A DNA stretch of 64,000 bases from Saururus chinensis (taxonomy: Eukaryota; Streptophyta; Magnoliopsida; Piperales; Saururaceae), in assembly GCA_035235625.1 (NCBI GenBank), contig CP141145.1:7998001-8062000 (forward strand), written 5' to 3'. The position numbers were made by a program, and so were the translations under genes. The notes beneath the pieces were generated by a model. That model was not told the origin of the DNA and did no database searches. It worked only from the letters and a program-made list of their open reading frames with translations. Position 1 is the first letter of the stretch. Each line of letters starts with the position of its first letter. Shown in pieces: positions 35,833-47,918 of the stretch.

Positions 35833-36182
35833 TGTTGTGCACGTGCACTTGATTCATTACTTGTCTTTATTTAAGTACACTAGACTATTACTTCTTGTTT
35901 ATTTTAGTACATTAGGCTAGTTTTCCTTAAATGAGTAGTAGGATGGCATTGTTATTGTACTATGAACTGGTGTTAGGCACGCTAGTGGGCCACGAGATAA
36001 TCGGGCCCACTAGCGGCACAACTCCCAATGTTGGAGGGTGCGACTCCCCATAAAGGGTCATCTCCCTCCTTGGTTCGGTATGCAAGCATATCAGTTTACT
36101 ATTTTGTTATTTTATTACTTCGTCTTCCTCTCTCTCCTGCATAGAACTTCCTGTACCGATTGTGCCTACATCAGGCACAACA
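35833..36182 (+). repeat. 5' LTR of element A
   Basis: 350 bases, TGTTGTGCACGTGC ... GGCACAACA. A primer site for initiator tRNA-Met follows with no gap. A possible TATA-like region is weak. Confidence 0.88.
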
Positions 36183-36212
36183 TTGGTATCGGAGCTCTAT
36201 CAATCCCCGGCC

Positions 36213-39200
36213 ATGGCAAAGAGGCAAACAGGTAGCTGTCGCTCCTGAAATTCAGCCCATGAAGGAGACTGAAGTCTCAGCGTACAGTCCCTTACCTGCT
36301 ACCACGGTCGCTCCGGTTGCCACGAAGGATCCCACGCTGGCGCAACTTGTCGCCATGGTGAAGGCATTGACCACAGAGGTTGCACAAATAAAGGCAAACC
36401 AGTCAGCGTCTTCAGTGTCCAACCTCGTCAGAACCCAGTAAGCCGCCATGGAAATTGGGGACTCTTCTCAGGGACCGGACGGGCGCACCCCTGGTCCTCT
36501 AGCCACGGCGGATAGGGAGACTCGTCAGTCCCATGCTCCCCTACCCGTTGGACCGGCAGACTTGCTTGCTGAAGGTGGACGTTAGGCCTGGGTTTCGCGA
36601 GGGCCGCCAGGTGTTTGGGCAAATGCCCCTATGATACCGCCATTTGCTACTGGTCTTCCGGCCATGCCAGATAGGGAAGTACGTCAGCCTCAACCCCCCC
36701 TGTACGCTGGGCAGGCCACCCTACCTGCCGAAGGGGGACGTCCAGCCTGGCCTCTGTGAGGCACGCCAGGTGTTCGGGCGAATGCCCCAATGATGCACCC
36801 CCCCGGAACTTGCTTCAGGAAATGGACGATGACTGGGACAAATTGCATGGTCCTCGTGGTGGTCCTCAGGGAGGAGCGGAACCCTGTTTGGCCCGTCTAC
36901 AGTTCCCACATTACAATGGGGACGACAACCCAGTTGAATGGTTGTACAAGGCCAAGAAGTTTTTCGCCTACTAGGGAACACATTCAGAGGTTGAAAGACT
37001 GTGCATAGCGGCCTTTCACCTAGACGGGGATGCTTCAGTATGGTTCCAGAGCTTTGAGAAGGAGGCACGCTACCCCACTTGGAACGCCTTCTCCAATGAA
37101 TTGTGCATCTAGTTCGGCCCAAATGAGTTCCAAGACTTCAACGAGATGCTCTCCTCTCTACGACAGACATCCACCGTCTGATCATATTATACGGAGTTCA
37201 TGAAGGTGGCCAACCGCCTCCCTGATTGGCCGGTGGCAGCCTTGGTGGGCACGTTCAAGAGAGGGCTCAAACCAGAGATTTTTGAAGAGATGCACCATTT
37301 TCCCTATTCCAGCATGCGGGATGTCATGCGCCACACACGCATCGAAGAAGAGAAACTGGCTAGACAGAGGTGTGGGAGTCGACTAGGAACTTTTCTGTGG
37401 GTTGTTGTGCTTGCCTCCCCTATTGCCGCCCCAGCCAACAGTTCAATTGCTAGCCGCTCTGGTCAACAAAACCCTCAGGCTGGGCCGATTGTCTACCATC
37501 TCACTCCGGCTCAGATGGAAGAACGTCGTGCGAAGGGGCTTTATTTTCGCTGCGATGAGAAGTTCGTTCCAGGGCACCGTTGTTCCATCAAGGGCAGTCT
37601 CTTAGTGGAGGAGGTTGATGAAGAGAGGGAGATGGTGGACGGGTCTGACTCAGCGTACTATGATGACACGCTACCGGAGATTTCTGTCCATGCCTTCTCG
37701 GGGGCATTTACTCCACGCATAATGCGAGTACAGGGTTATCTCAAGTGGCAGCAGGTGGCCATTCTAATTGACAGTGGGTCTACTCACAACTTCATTAACG
37801 ACAGGGTCGCCCAGCGGCTAGGCTGCTTCATGTCTGACTTGACGCCCTTTGACGTATTGATTGGCAATGGCAAGCACCTTCGGAGCTCCGGCGTCTATAC
37901 CCAGGTAGCGCTCTCCATTCAGGGCCACACATTCGTGATAGACCTCTTTCTGCTTCCAACGAAGGGAGTAGATGTGGTGTTAGGGGTGCAGTGGCTCCAG
38001 GAGCTCAGGGACGTGCTCTGGAACTTTAAGGACCTGGAAATGGACTTTGCACTTCACGGGCAGTGGGTGCGCCTCCAAGGCTCTCAGCTGGGCACTCTCC
38101 TTTCTGCTCAATCGACGGGGTCCTTATTCTAGTTTGCATCTTAGGGGCTACTTCTTCAGCAGTGGGCGTCAGTGGATGTCCTGTAAGAGGATTTGCTGCA
38201 GGATCTCCTTGACTTATTGGCGGAGTACAGTGCAGTGTTCACTGAACTGCAGGGCCTTCCTCCAGTGCGCTGGCATGATCACTCTATTCCTATCCTTCCA
38301 GGTGCATCTCCCACCAATGTCTGCCCATACCGCTACCCATACATTCAGAAAGCTGAAATCGAATGCCTTGTGGCTGACATGCTTCATTCTGGTGTCATTC
38401 ACCCGAGCACGAGCCCTTCTCTTCCCCGATGTTGCTAGTGCGTAAGAAGGATGGTACTTGGCACTTCTGTGTTGATTACCGGGCTCTGAATGCTATCACA
38501 GTGAAGGACAAATATTCGATACCGGTGGTGGAGGACCTTCTAGATGAGCTGTCCGGCGCTACTGTATTCAGCAAACTCGACCTCAGGTCGGGTTACCATC
38601 AGATTCAGATGCAACCCGCCGATGTGCAGAAGACCGCTTTCCGAACTCATGATGGCCACTTTGAGTTCCTTGTTATGCCGTTCGGCCTAACCCTCCACCT
38701 TTCAGAGCCTTATGAATGATCTCTTCCGGCCCTTCCTCCGCCGCTTCATCTTAGTTTTCTTCGATGATATCCTTGTCTATAGCAAATCATGGGGGGAACA
38801 CTTAGAGCATCTCAGGTCTGTCTTTGCTATTCTGACAGCTAATTCCTTATTTCTTAAATGTTCGAAGTGTTCGTTTGGAAGCCCATAGGTGGAATATTTG
38901 GGTCATATTATCTCCCGTGATGACATAGCTATGGACCCCTCTAAGGTGACCGCTATGCTATCTTGGCCATCCCCTACTTGCGTCCAGGCGCTTTGGGGCT
39001 TCCTCAGTCTAACCGGCTATTATCGGCGATTCATTCACCGCTATTATCGCCCTCTTACTCAACTGTTGCAGAAGGGGGCTTTCCGATGGTCCGACGCTAC
39101 CCAGGCGGCCTTTGAGGAATTGAAGCAAGCTATGGCGACCGCCCCTATTTTGATCCTTCCTGATTTCAGCCGGCCCTTCGTGGTGGAGACCGATGCTTCT

Positions 39201-41113
39201 GATGCCGGCCTGGGGGTGGTACTACTTCAGGAGGAGCATCCCATTGCTTATTTCAGCAAAGCTTTGGCTAGCCGCTCCCTATCCTTGTCTGTATACGAGA
39301 AAGAGATGCTGGCCATCGTCCTCACGATCGACAAATTGCGCCCTTATTTGCTTGGCAGGAGGTTTCTCATTCGCACTGACCACAAACTGCTCAAATATTT
39401 CCTCGAACAACGAGTGTCCACTCCAGCATAGCAGCGGTGGGTAAGCAAGTTCCTGGGCTATGACTATGAGGTTGTGTACAAGAAAGGATCCGACAACACG
39501 TGGCCGATGCGCTGTCTCGCCGTTCCACTCCAGGTTCGTGTTTGGCTATTTCCGGTCCAGTTTGTATTCCTTGCTGAATTGAAATAGGCATATCAGGATG
39601 ATTCTCCGACCATCACATTGATTGCTGCCCTCCTGTCTAACCCTTCAGCGCGCCCTTGCTTTGCATGGAAGGATGGCCTTCTCTTTTGGAAGGACTGCCT
39701 CTGGGTCCCCGAGGTTGCAGATCTTTGGAGGCGTATCATCGCCCACTTCCATGCCTCCCCCTTGGCGGGCCATGAGGGTGTCCTCCACACCTATAAGAGG
39801 GTTAGCCAGAGCTTCTTGTGGAAAGGAATTCGCCGAGTTGTGACTGCTTATGTGGCTGCTTGCGATGTTTGTCAGCGTGCTAAGTCCGCCTTGACATCTC
39901 CCGTCGGTTTACTTCAGCCATTGCCCATCCCGGATAAGGTCTGGGAGGATGTTTCTATGGACTTTGTGGAGGGGCCTTGCCATTAGTCCAAGGCAAGTTG
40001 GTGATAATGGTGGTGGTGGATCAGTTGTCCAAGTACGCTCATTTTTGTGCTCTGGGTCACCCTTTCACCGCCAAGTTTGTGGCAGAACTCTACGTTTGGG
40101 AGGTGGCCAAATTGCACGGTATGCCTCGCACTATTGTCTCTGATCGCGACCGGGTTTTCATCTCTGAGTTTTGGCAGGAGTTCTTCACCGTACAGGGCAC
40201 TTCTCTACACATGAGTACTGCTTATCACCCGCAGACAGATGAGCACTTCTCTACACTTCTCTGATCGCGATCGGGTTTTCATCTCTCAGTTTTGGCAGGA
40301 GTTCTTCACCGTACAGGGCACTTCTCTACACATGAGTATTGCTTATCACCCGCAGACAGATGGGCAGACGGAGGTGGTAAATAGATGTTCAGAGCAGTAC
40401 CTGCGCTGTTTCACTATGTCTCAGCCCCGTCGATGGCTTCAGCTTCTTCCGTGGGCAGAGTGGTCTTATACCACTGCTTACCACACTCGTGCCAGATTTA
40501 CTCCTTTTGAGGTGCTATATGGGTGGCCGCCCTCTATCATGTTATCTTATGTTCCCCATCGCTCAGTGGTGGCTGAGGTTGACTACATGCTCCAGACATG
40601 GGATGAGGTTCTTAAGGAGAACTTGTCTTCAACTTAGAACAGGATGAAGCAGATCTATGATAGCCATCACACTGAGTGTGAGTTTATTATAGTGGGTGAC
40701 TTGGTTTATGTCTCCGTTCTTCCTCAGCGCCAGACCTCCTTATTTCAGCCCGAGCACAACAAGCTCGCCCCCCGTTTTCATGGACCCTATGTTGTCAAAG
40801 AGCGTATTGGTTCGGTTGCCTACTGCCTAGCCCTACCGCCGGGTTCGATGGTCCACCCTGTCTTTCATGTCTCCAGGCTGCGCCATTGCATAGGTGACAC
40901 ATCCTTGGCCTCTGCTGCTCCACCACCTCCCTTGATGGGCCCAGTTGTCTCTTCAGAGCTGGTTCCTGCAGCGCTGATTGATAAGCGTCGTGTTCGTCGC
41001 TCCGGTCACATTATTACGGAAGTTTTGGTCTCCTGGTAGGGGCATTCACTTGAGGATGCTACCTGGATGATTGAGGATGAGTTTATGTGTCGCTACCCAT
41101 CTTGGTCGCCTTG
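36213..41113 (+). pseudogene. gag-pol of element A
   Basis: One ancestral frame broken by frameshifts and stops. Gag: ARLQFPHYNGDDNPVEWLYK, AFHLDGDASVWF (36890-37350). Protease: ILIDSGSTHNFIN (37760-37800), DVVLGVQWLQEL. Reverse transcriptase: [40 protein letters not shown] (38430-38790). RNase H: FVVETDASDAGLGVVLLQ, VYEKEMLAIV (39175-39430). Integrase: zinc-finger region GHEGVLHTYKRV..CDVCQRAKS, then DFVEGP, TIVSDRDRVFIS, TAYHPQTDGQTEVVNR (39740-40400), with an internal 121-base duplication. C-terminal: chromodomain-like HSLEDATWMIEDEF (41040-41080). Many stops are TAG or TGA where element B keeps Gln or Arg. Confidence 0.85.
40140..40381 (+). repeat. 121-base tandem duplication in the integrase of A
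   Basis: The segment from ctgatcgcga(c/t)cggg through cccgcagacagatg occurs at 40140 and again at 40261. 121 is not a multiple of three, so the copy shifts the frame inside the catalytic core, between the DRDRVFIS and HPQTD motifs. Confidence 0.92.
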
Positions 41114-41144
41114 AGGACAAGGCGTGTGCAGAAGCGTGGTGGAG

Positions 41145-41494
41145 TGTTGTGCACGTGCACTTGATTCATTACTTGTCTTTATTTAAGTACACTAGACTAT
41201 TACTTCTTGTTTATTTCAGTGCATTAGGCTAGTTTCCCTTAAATTAGTAGTAGGATGGCATTGTTATTGTACTGTGAACTGGTGTTAGGCACGCTAGTGG
41301 GCCACGAGATAACTGGGCCCACTAGTGGCATGACTCCCAATGTTGGAGGGTGCAACTCCCCATAAAGGGTCGTCTCCCTCCTTGGTTCGGTATGCAAGCA
41401 TATCAGTTTACTCTTTTGTTATTTTATTACTTCTTGTTCCTCTCTCTCCTGCATAGAACTTCCTGTACCGATTGTGCCTACATCGGGCACAACA
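41145..41494 (+). repeat. 3' LTR of element A
   Basis: 350 bases, preceded by the purine tract ending tggtggag at 41144. Same ends as the 5' LTR. Confidence 0.88.
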
Positions 41495-43895
41495 TGACCC
41501 TGCCAAGAAATCAGAACCTCCGTGATGATGCGACCTGAGCAACGGACCCGACGCTTATCAAGCACCGAGGGTCGGAAGGCGGAACTTGGCCCATCAAGGG
41601 GGGCGGTGGAGCATCAGTGGCCAAAGACGTGTCACCTATGCAGCGACGCAGCCTAGAGACATGAAAGACGGGGTGGACTAAGGAATCAGGCGACTGAGCA
41701 AGGCAGTAAGCCACCAGGCCAATACGCTCCTCCATAGCATAGGGACCATGGAAATGAGGGGCAAGCTTGGAGTGCTCGGGTTGAAAAAATGATGTCTGAC
41801 GCTGAGGAAGAACATAGACATAAACCAAGTCACCCACCGCGAACTCCCTGTCAGTGTGATGACCATCATAAATCTGCTTCATCTGGTTCTGAGCCGAGGA
41901 CAAGTTCTCCTCGAGTTGTCGAAGAACCTCATCCTGTGTCTGGAGCATATAATCCACCTCAACCACAGAGGAGCGATGAGGAACATAAGATAGCACGGTC
42001 GGGGGTGGCTGGCCATATAGCACCTCAAAAAGAGTGAAACTAGCATGAGTGTGATAGGTAGTGTTATAAGACCACTCTGCCCAGGAAGAAGCTGAAGCCA
42101 TTTGCGGGACTGGGACATAGTGAAACAGCGGAGATACTGCTCTAAGCATCGGTTAACCACCTCGGTCTGGCCATCCGTCTGAGGGTGATAAGCGGTGTTC
42201 ATATGGAGAGAAGTACCCTGTAAAGTGAAGAACTCCCACCAAAATTGAGAGATGAAAATCCGGTCAGGATTGGAGACAATAGTGCGAGGCATGCCATGTA
42301 GTTTAGCCACCTCCCAAACATAGAGCTCTGCCATTGTCTTGGCGGTGAAAGGGTGCCCCAGAGCACAAAAATGAGCGTACTTGAACAACCGATCCACCAC
42401 CACTATAATCATCAACTTGCCTTGCACCAAGGATAAGGCCTCCACGAAATCCATCGAAACATCCTCCCAAACCTTATCAAGGATAGTCAAGGGCTGAAGC
42501 AAACTGGCAGGTGAGGTCGTGGCAGCTTTAGCTCTCTCATAGACATTGCAAGTGGCAACATATTCCTGGATGGCCTGTCAAATTCCTTGCCACAGAAAGC
42601 TCTAGCTGACCCACTTATAAGTGCGGAATGCCCCTTCATAACCCGCCATTGGAGAGTCATGGAAGTGGGAGAGAATGTGGCGGCGAAGATCAGCAACATC
42701 GGGCACCCAAAGACGGTCCTTCCAAAAGAGAAGGTCATCCCTCCACAAGAAGAAGGGGCGAGCAATTGGCGGTAATCAGAGTCTGGGTTGGAGGATCATC
42801 TATGTATGCCCGTTTCAACTCATCAAGGAAGGGGCATGGTGGAATGGAAAAGGCCAAACACGAACCTAGGACAAAGCTACGAGAAAGGGCATCGGCCACT
42901 GTGTTTTAGTAACTTGCTGACCCACCGCTACTGAGTTAGAGTGGACACCCACTGCTCGAGGTAGTACTTCAGGGGCTGATGGTCAGTGCGGATCAAGAAC
43001 CAACGGCCAAGTAAGTAGGGCCGCCACTTGTCGATGGCGAGAACAATAGCCAACATCTCCTTCTCATAAACAGATAGTGAAAAAGAGCAGCCAGCCAAAG
43101 CCTTGCTGAAGTAGGCGATGGGGTGCTCATCCTATAGCAGAACCGTCCCTAGACCCGTCTCTAAAGCATCGGTCTCAACCACGAAGGGCCGGCGGAAATC
43201 GGGTAAAATTAGAAAAGGGGCTGAGGCCATAGGCCGCTTCAGCTCATCAAACGCCCCCCTGTGCCACCTCAAACCAACAGTAGGATCCCTTCCTGAGCAG
43301 ATCTGTAAGGGGTTGAGCAAGCTCACCATACCGGCCGATGAATCGCCTATAGTATCCTGTCAGTCCCAAAAAACATCGTAGCGCCTGGACACAAGTGGGT
43401 GGTGGCCAAGAGAGCATGGTGGCCACTTTTGACGGGTCAGTGGCAACCCCATCCCATGACATAATATGGCCCAAATAATCAATCTATGGGCTGCCAAAGG
43501 AACACTTCGAACACTTAAGAAATAAAGAGTTAGCTCTCAGAACTAAAAAGATCTGAGGTGCTCCAAGTGCTCCGCCCACGAGCGGCTATAGACAAGAATG
43601 TCGTCAAAGAAGACCAAGATATATCAGTGGAGGAAAGGCTGAAGAGGTCATTCATGAGACTTTGGAAGGTGGAGGGGGCATTGGTCAGCCCAAACGACAT
43701 GACGAGGAACTCGAAATGGCTATCATGTGTTTGGAAGGCAGTCTTGTGCACATCGGCAGGCTGTACCCGAATATGATGGTAACCCGAGTGGAGGTCGAGT
43801 TTATTGAAAACTGTTGAACCAGCCAATTCATCCAAGAGCTCCTCGATCATAGGTATGGGGTATTTGTCCTTGACGGTGATTGCATTCAAGGCGCG
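41495..43895 (-). pseudogene. Element B pol, part 2 (reverse transcriptase end, RNase H, integrase)
   Basis: Continues on the minus strand from the interrupted codon at 43895: [56 protein letters not shown] (43895-43620), then RNase H ILPDFRRPFVVETDALETGL (near 43190), integrase HPQTDGQTEVVNRCLEQYLR and TIVSNPDRIFISQFWW (42300-42140), and the C-terminal VGDLVYVYVLPQRQTSFF and HPVFHVSRLRRCIGD (41840-41620). Several frameshifts and stops separate these pieces. In the integrase core, SDRDR of A reads SNPDR here, replacing an Asp in the catalytic neighbourhood. Confidence 0.8.
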
Positions 43896-43900
43896 ATAGT

Positions 43901-45058
43901 TGATAAGTATAATTTATGCGTTATTTTACTATCTAGTCTCATTTAAGTGTTAATATAGGTTAAATTATTAGATATTAAATTTAATTAGGTTAGAAAAAGC
44001 TTCCATGGTGTTTTGAATTAAATTGACTTATTTTGCAGATTCTTCATTGGCGATCGAACGTGGTCACTTACCGATCGATCGGTTACACGTGATTTTGAAG
44101 AAAATTCAGTTCAAGCGTTCGAACGGGCATGTAGGGCGATCGATCGGCATAACGCGCAGATTCCTTATTTCACCCAATTTTGAGTCCTTCTCATATACAA
44201 CTCTTTTCTTACGGATCTAATGCCTATATAAAGACTTATTTGACACGAAATTAAGAGAGAACAATTAGATTTTCTGAAGAGAAGAAGGAAGAAGAAGATG
44301 GAGAAGAAGCCAAAGCTTTCAATGGAGATTCAAGTGTTTTCTTCTACCATGGAAGGCTAAACCTTTCTTTTACTTAGGAGTTGATGAACCTATAGATAAG
44401 TTTCAATTTATTTTCTTTTTAATTTAGATCTCAGTTGTGAATTATGACAATTGTATGATAAGGATTTCCTTTTTAATGGAAGAGTTTTTAATGTTTATTC
44501 AAATCTATGTTGATCTATTGTCTTGTAGATGATAGATTGATATGGTTTTGATATTTGCATCAATTCTAATTTCTGTGATTTAGATGAGATGGTCATACAA
44601 TAGTTTTAATGTTCAGATAATTAAGGACTTGGATGAGTTATACTAAGATTAGACGGGTCATGCCTATAGCTATTTAGTGTAGATGATTCGTGCTATTGTC
44701 GAAGATAGTTCATGCCATGGAAATTAATTAATGATTCTTTCTAAAGTAATTCTAGCTTGTAGCTGAGAATACTTGTTCATATTCACACTAGATTTAGATT
44801 AAAAGTTAAGGAATTGTTATGGTTCTATAGTGGATTCGATTTCCTAAGTAAAATCTATCACATTAATCTCTTGTTTTTAAACTAGTTGATTTCTTTTCCT
44901 TTACTTAATTAAAGTTTAAGTTGTTTTAGTTTTAAATCAGTAAATTCCTTTTTATATTTAGTAATTATTCATCCGTCCCTGAGGTTCGACAACCCTTAAA
45001 TACTCATCCTAGTACAATTACCTTGTACACTTGCAAAGGGTTTAATTATAAACGATCA
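43901..45058 (+). repeat. 5' LTR of the gag-only element
   Basis: 1158 bases, TGATAAGTATAA ... AAACGATCA. TATA box tatataaag near 44224. gatcgatcgg-type motifs near 44083 and 44138. Lacks the 15 bases (cccttaattatttta) present in the 3' LTR. Confidence 0.93.
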
Positions 45059-45064
45059 AGTTTT

Positions 45065-45081
45065 TGGCGCCGTTGCCGGGG
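45065..45081 (+). other. Primer binding site, tRNA-Asp
   Basis: TGGCGCCGTTGCCGGGG, six bases after the LTR edge, is a perfect complement of the 3' end of plant tRNA-Asp(GUC) including CCA. This primer is characteristic of Athila-type elements and separates the family from the initiator-Met elements elsewhere in the window. Confidence 0.88.
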
Positions 45082-45359
45082 ACGGTGTTAATTTGTTACT
45101 AAATTAGCTTTAGGATAATTCTAGATACTTTAGTTTCAGTTTACTTATTTTTTAGTTTAATTCTTAGTTTCTTACATTCTTTTAATTTTATCTTGTAGGT
45201 TGAGTTGAAGGTGCTCTCTACACTTGTGGCCACAAGTGGACATTGACAAGCTTCTCTTCGGTTTGCAAGATCCTTTTCACTTTTTATTCTTTTTCCTTAG
45301 TTATTTTTGCTTCATCTTTCTCTTTTTATACTTTAAATTGTGTGGTGTATTTATTGTGT

Positions 45360-47459
45360 ATGTGTGGTCGTCGCTCCTTACTCCCCCGATTAGTGCCGTT
45401 TGACCCTGAGCCTGAGCGGACATCTAGGAGAGTTGAGTTGCCCTCGACCTACATCCCTACACCCCCAAACTCTCCTACCAATTCCTCCACCAACACTACC
45501 TTTACCTTCATCATGGCTGAACATCAGTTAGTAGATGCACCACTCAAAGCTTTAAGGGAGTATTACACTCCCAATGAGTACACTTCCCCTTCATACATTA
45601 GGTTGCCAGCGGTTGCTACTCAAAATTATGAAATTAAGCCCAATGTTATTCAAATGCTTCCATCTTTTTATGGACTTAATAATGAAAACCCATATAGGCA
45701 CCTAGATGACTTCTTGGAAATATGCACAACTTTTAAGCTCTCAAATTTAACCGATGAAGCTGTTAAACTTCGCCTTTTTCCTTTCACATTAAAAGATAAG
45801 GCTAAGGAATGGCTTCACTCTTTAGAGCCAAACACCATAACAACTTGGGTCCAAATGCAACAAGAATTCCTTAAAAAGTACTTCCCCATAGGTAAGACCA
45901 ACCAAATGAGAAAGGCCATAACCACCTTTGCCCAACTTCCCACTGAACAGTTCCATGAGAGTTGGGATAGACTTAAGGACCTTCTTAGGAGGTGTCCTCA
46001 TCATGCTGTCCCTAAGTGGCAATTAGTGCAACGTTTTTATGAGGGTCTTACTGAACAAAATCGTCATCTTGTTGATGCAAGTTGTGGGGGTACCTTTTTA
46101 CTAAAAAATGAAAATGAGGCATGGAAACTTTTTGAGGACTTGAGTGAAAATTCTCTTCAACATGCTGCGTTGAATAGAAATGAGAGTGGCCTATCTACCT
46201 TGAACAATGCCCCCTCTAGGGGTGGCTTGTATGAAGTCAAAAATCCATTAGACATCTCTTCTAAAGTTGATACTTTAAGTAGGAAGCTTGACCTCCTTAT
46301 GACTTCAACACATCAGCCCACTCCCTTCACTCAAGATGCATGCACAATATGCCTTAGCCCAGCCCATACTATTATAGAGTGCCCCTCTGCCTCTCAATTT
46401 CCTGAGCTTGTCGAAGACCATGTGAATGCTACCCAATCCTTCCCTAGGGCTGAGAATAATCCATTTTCAAACACATATAACCCTGGGTGGAGGAATCATC
46501 CTAACTTTTCCTGGCGGGCACAAAACCAAGGGGTTATGGGTAACCAAGTTCCTAGGCAACCATTCCAAGTCCCACCAGCCCATATCCACCAACCTCAAGT
46601 CCAACATCCATATGTCCAACCTAATAGGAGTCCAAGCTTTGAAGAAAAGGTCTTGAGTGCCCTCCAAGGCATTCAATCACAATCCCAACTCCTTCACTCT
46701 CACACACAATCTATAGCAAAGTTAGAAGCTCAAATTGGACAACTAGCCAATGCTATCAATAAGAGAGAGATGGGAACATTGCCAAGCCAACCTCTACAAA
46801 ACCCTAAAGGTCAATTTCAGGTAGAGGGAGCTCCTTCTTCTAATGAACATGTTAATTCCATAATGACCCTTAGGAGTGGGAAGATTGTTGACAAGAGTGT
46901 TTGGGGGACACCAGTGATAGATAATACAAATGAAAGGTTAGATAATTCAGCCCCTAATGAGCCTCAAGTAGAAGTTAGTGCACCACATGAGAAGGAGTTA
47001 GTTTCTCCTTTCCCTTCCTTAGAGCCACAGCCTAAGACCACTTCAGAGGAATCTTACATCCCTAAGGCACATTTTCCTCAGTGTCTTGACATGGCCCCAC
47101 CATTTAGAAAAAGCACAGCTAGGACTGATGAGATTCTTGAGACTTTTAAACAAGTCAAAATTAATCTCCCCCTCTTAGATGCCATTAAGCAAGTCCCTGC
47201 TTATGCTAAGTTCCTCAAAGACCTATGTACTCAAAAGCGTAAATCTAAGACCCATGTGTCTAAGAAAGTCTTTCTCACCGAGCAAGTTAGCTCTCTTTTG
47301 AAGTTTGACACCCCACCTAAGTATAAGGACCCTGGAGTGCCCACTATTTCTTGTGTCATAGGCGATCACTCCATTCATAGAGCCCTCCTTGACCTTGGTG
47401 CGAGTGTCAATCTACTCCCTTACTCGGTGTATAAGCAATTAGGGTTAGGTGAATTGTAG
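45360..47459 (+). pseudogene. gag-protease of the gag-only element (one nonsense codon)
   Basis: The first ATG of the frame is 45360 (MCGRRSLLPRLV). 699 codons lead to TAG 47457. Gag core: LPSFYGLNNENPYRHLDDF, LFPFTLKDKAKEWLHSL, FLKKYFPIGKTNQMRKAI, FHESWDRLKDLLRRCPHH (residues about 100-240), an Athila/Tat-style retrotransposon gag. A C2HC-like segment CTICLSPAHTIIEC follows near 46340. A proline/glutamine-rich region and a coiled segment (QSIAKLEAQIGQLANAIN) come next. The protease begins near the end, with LLDLGASVNLLPYSVYKQLG as the active-site region; DLGAS is usual in this group. The TAG interrupts the protease where relatives have Lys, so the product loses the protease C-terminal part. 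Confidence 0.85.
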
Positions 47460-47918
47460 CCTACACCAGTTACCTTGCAGCTAGCTGACCATTCTGTGCG
47501 TAAACCTAGGGGAGTAATTGAGGATGTCTTAGTGAAAGTTGACCTGGTTTTTTTCCCTGTTGATTTTATTGTCTTAGATATGGAAACCGGTGCTAACTCC
47601 ACACATCAGATTCCTATCATTTTAGGTCGCCCTTTCCTTGCCACAGCTAATGCATGCATAAATTGTTGGACGGGGGTAATAGAGATGACCTTTGGGAACA
47701 TGAAAGTGCACCTAAATGTTTTTGATGTATCTAATAATTTACCTGCAATTTCTAATGCTGAATGTTTTATGGTAGACAATTTTAGATTTGATGCTTATGA
47801 TACAGGTCCATCTTTTGTAGCATCAGCTCATAATCAAGTTGTGCCTTCTAATTGTTTTGAACCATCATTATGGAGACTTAAGAGAAGAGCCAATGCCAAT
47901 ATCTACCAACCACCTTGA
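47460..47918 (+). pseudogene. Protease C-terminal part of the gag-only element
   Basis: The same frame continues after the TAG: TPVTLQLADHSVRKPRGVIE, FFPVDFIVLDM, PIILGRPFLATANACINCW (the second protease motif, ILGRPFL), then FDVSNNLPAISNAECFMVDN and a natural-looking stop after NANIYQPP. In autonomous Athila elements reverse transcriptase follows here; here the frame ends and non-coding sequence starts. Confidence 0.8.

Larger units (their letters stand above)
35833..41494 (+). mobile_element. Gypsy element A (Reina-like), complete but decayed, inserted in B
   Basis: 5' LTR 35833-36182, primer site 36183-36195 (TTGGTATCGGAGC), gag-pol 36213-41113, purine tract gaagcgtggtggag, 3' LTR 41145-41494. 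Flanks taacc (35828-35832) and tgacc (41495-41499) agree in four of five bases and, joined, restore the SWQGQSLEDATW reading of B. The LTRs differ at about 16 of 350 positions by eye, mostly transitions, so the insertion is old. It is the same family as B, in opposite orientation. Confidence 0.88.

Noticed and set aside
45243-45360. Upstream extension of the gag frame
   Set aside because: The frame is open from 45243 but begins at TTG. The first ATG is 45360, and the upstream residues are hydrophobic leader translation without gag similarity.
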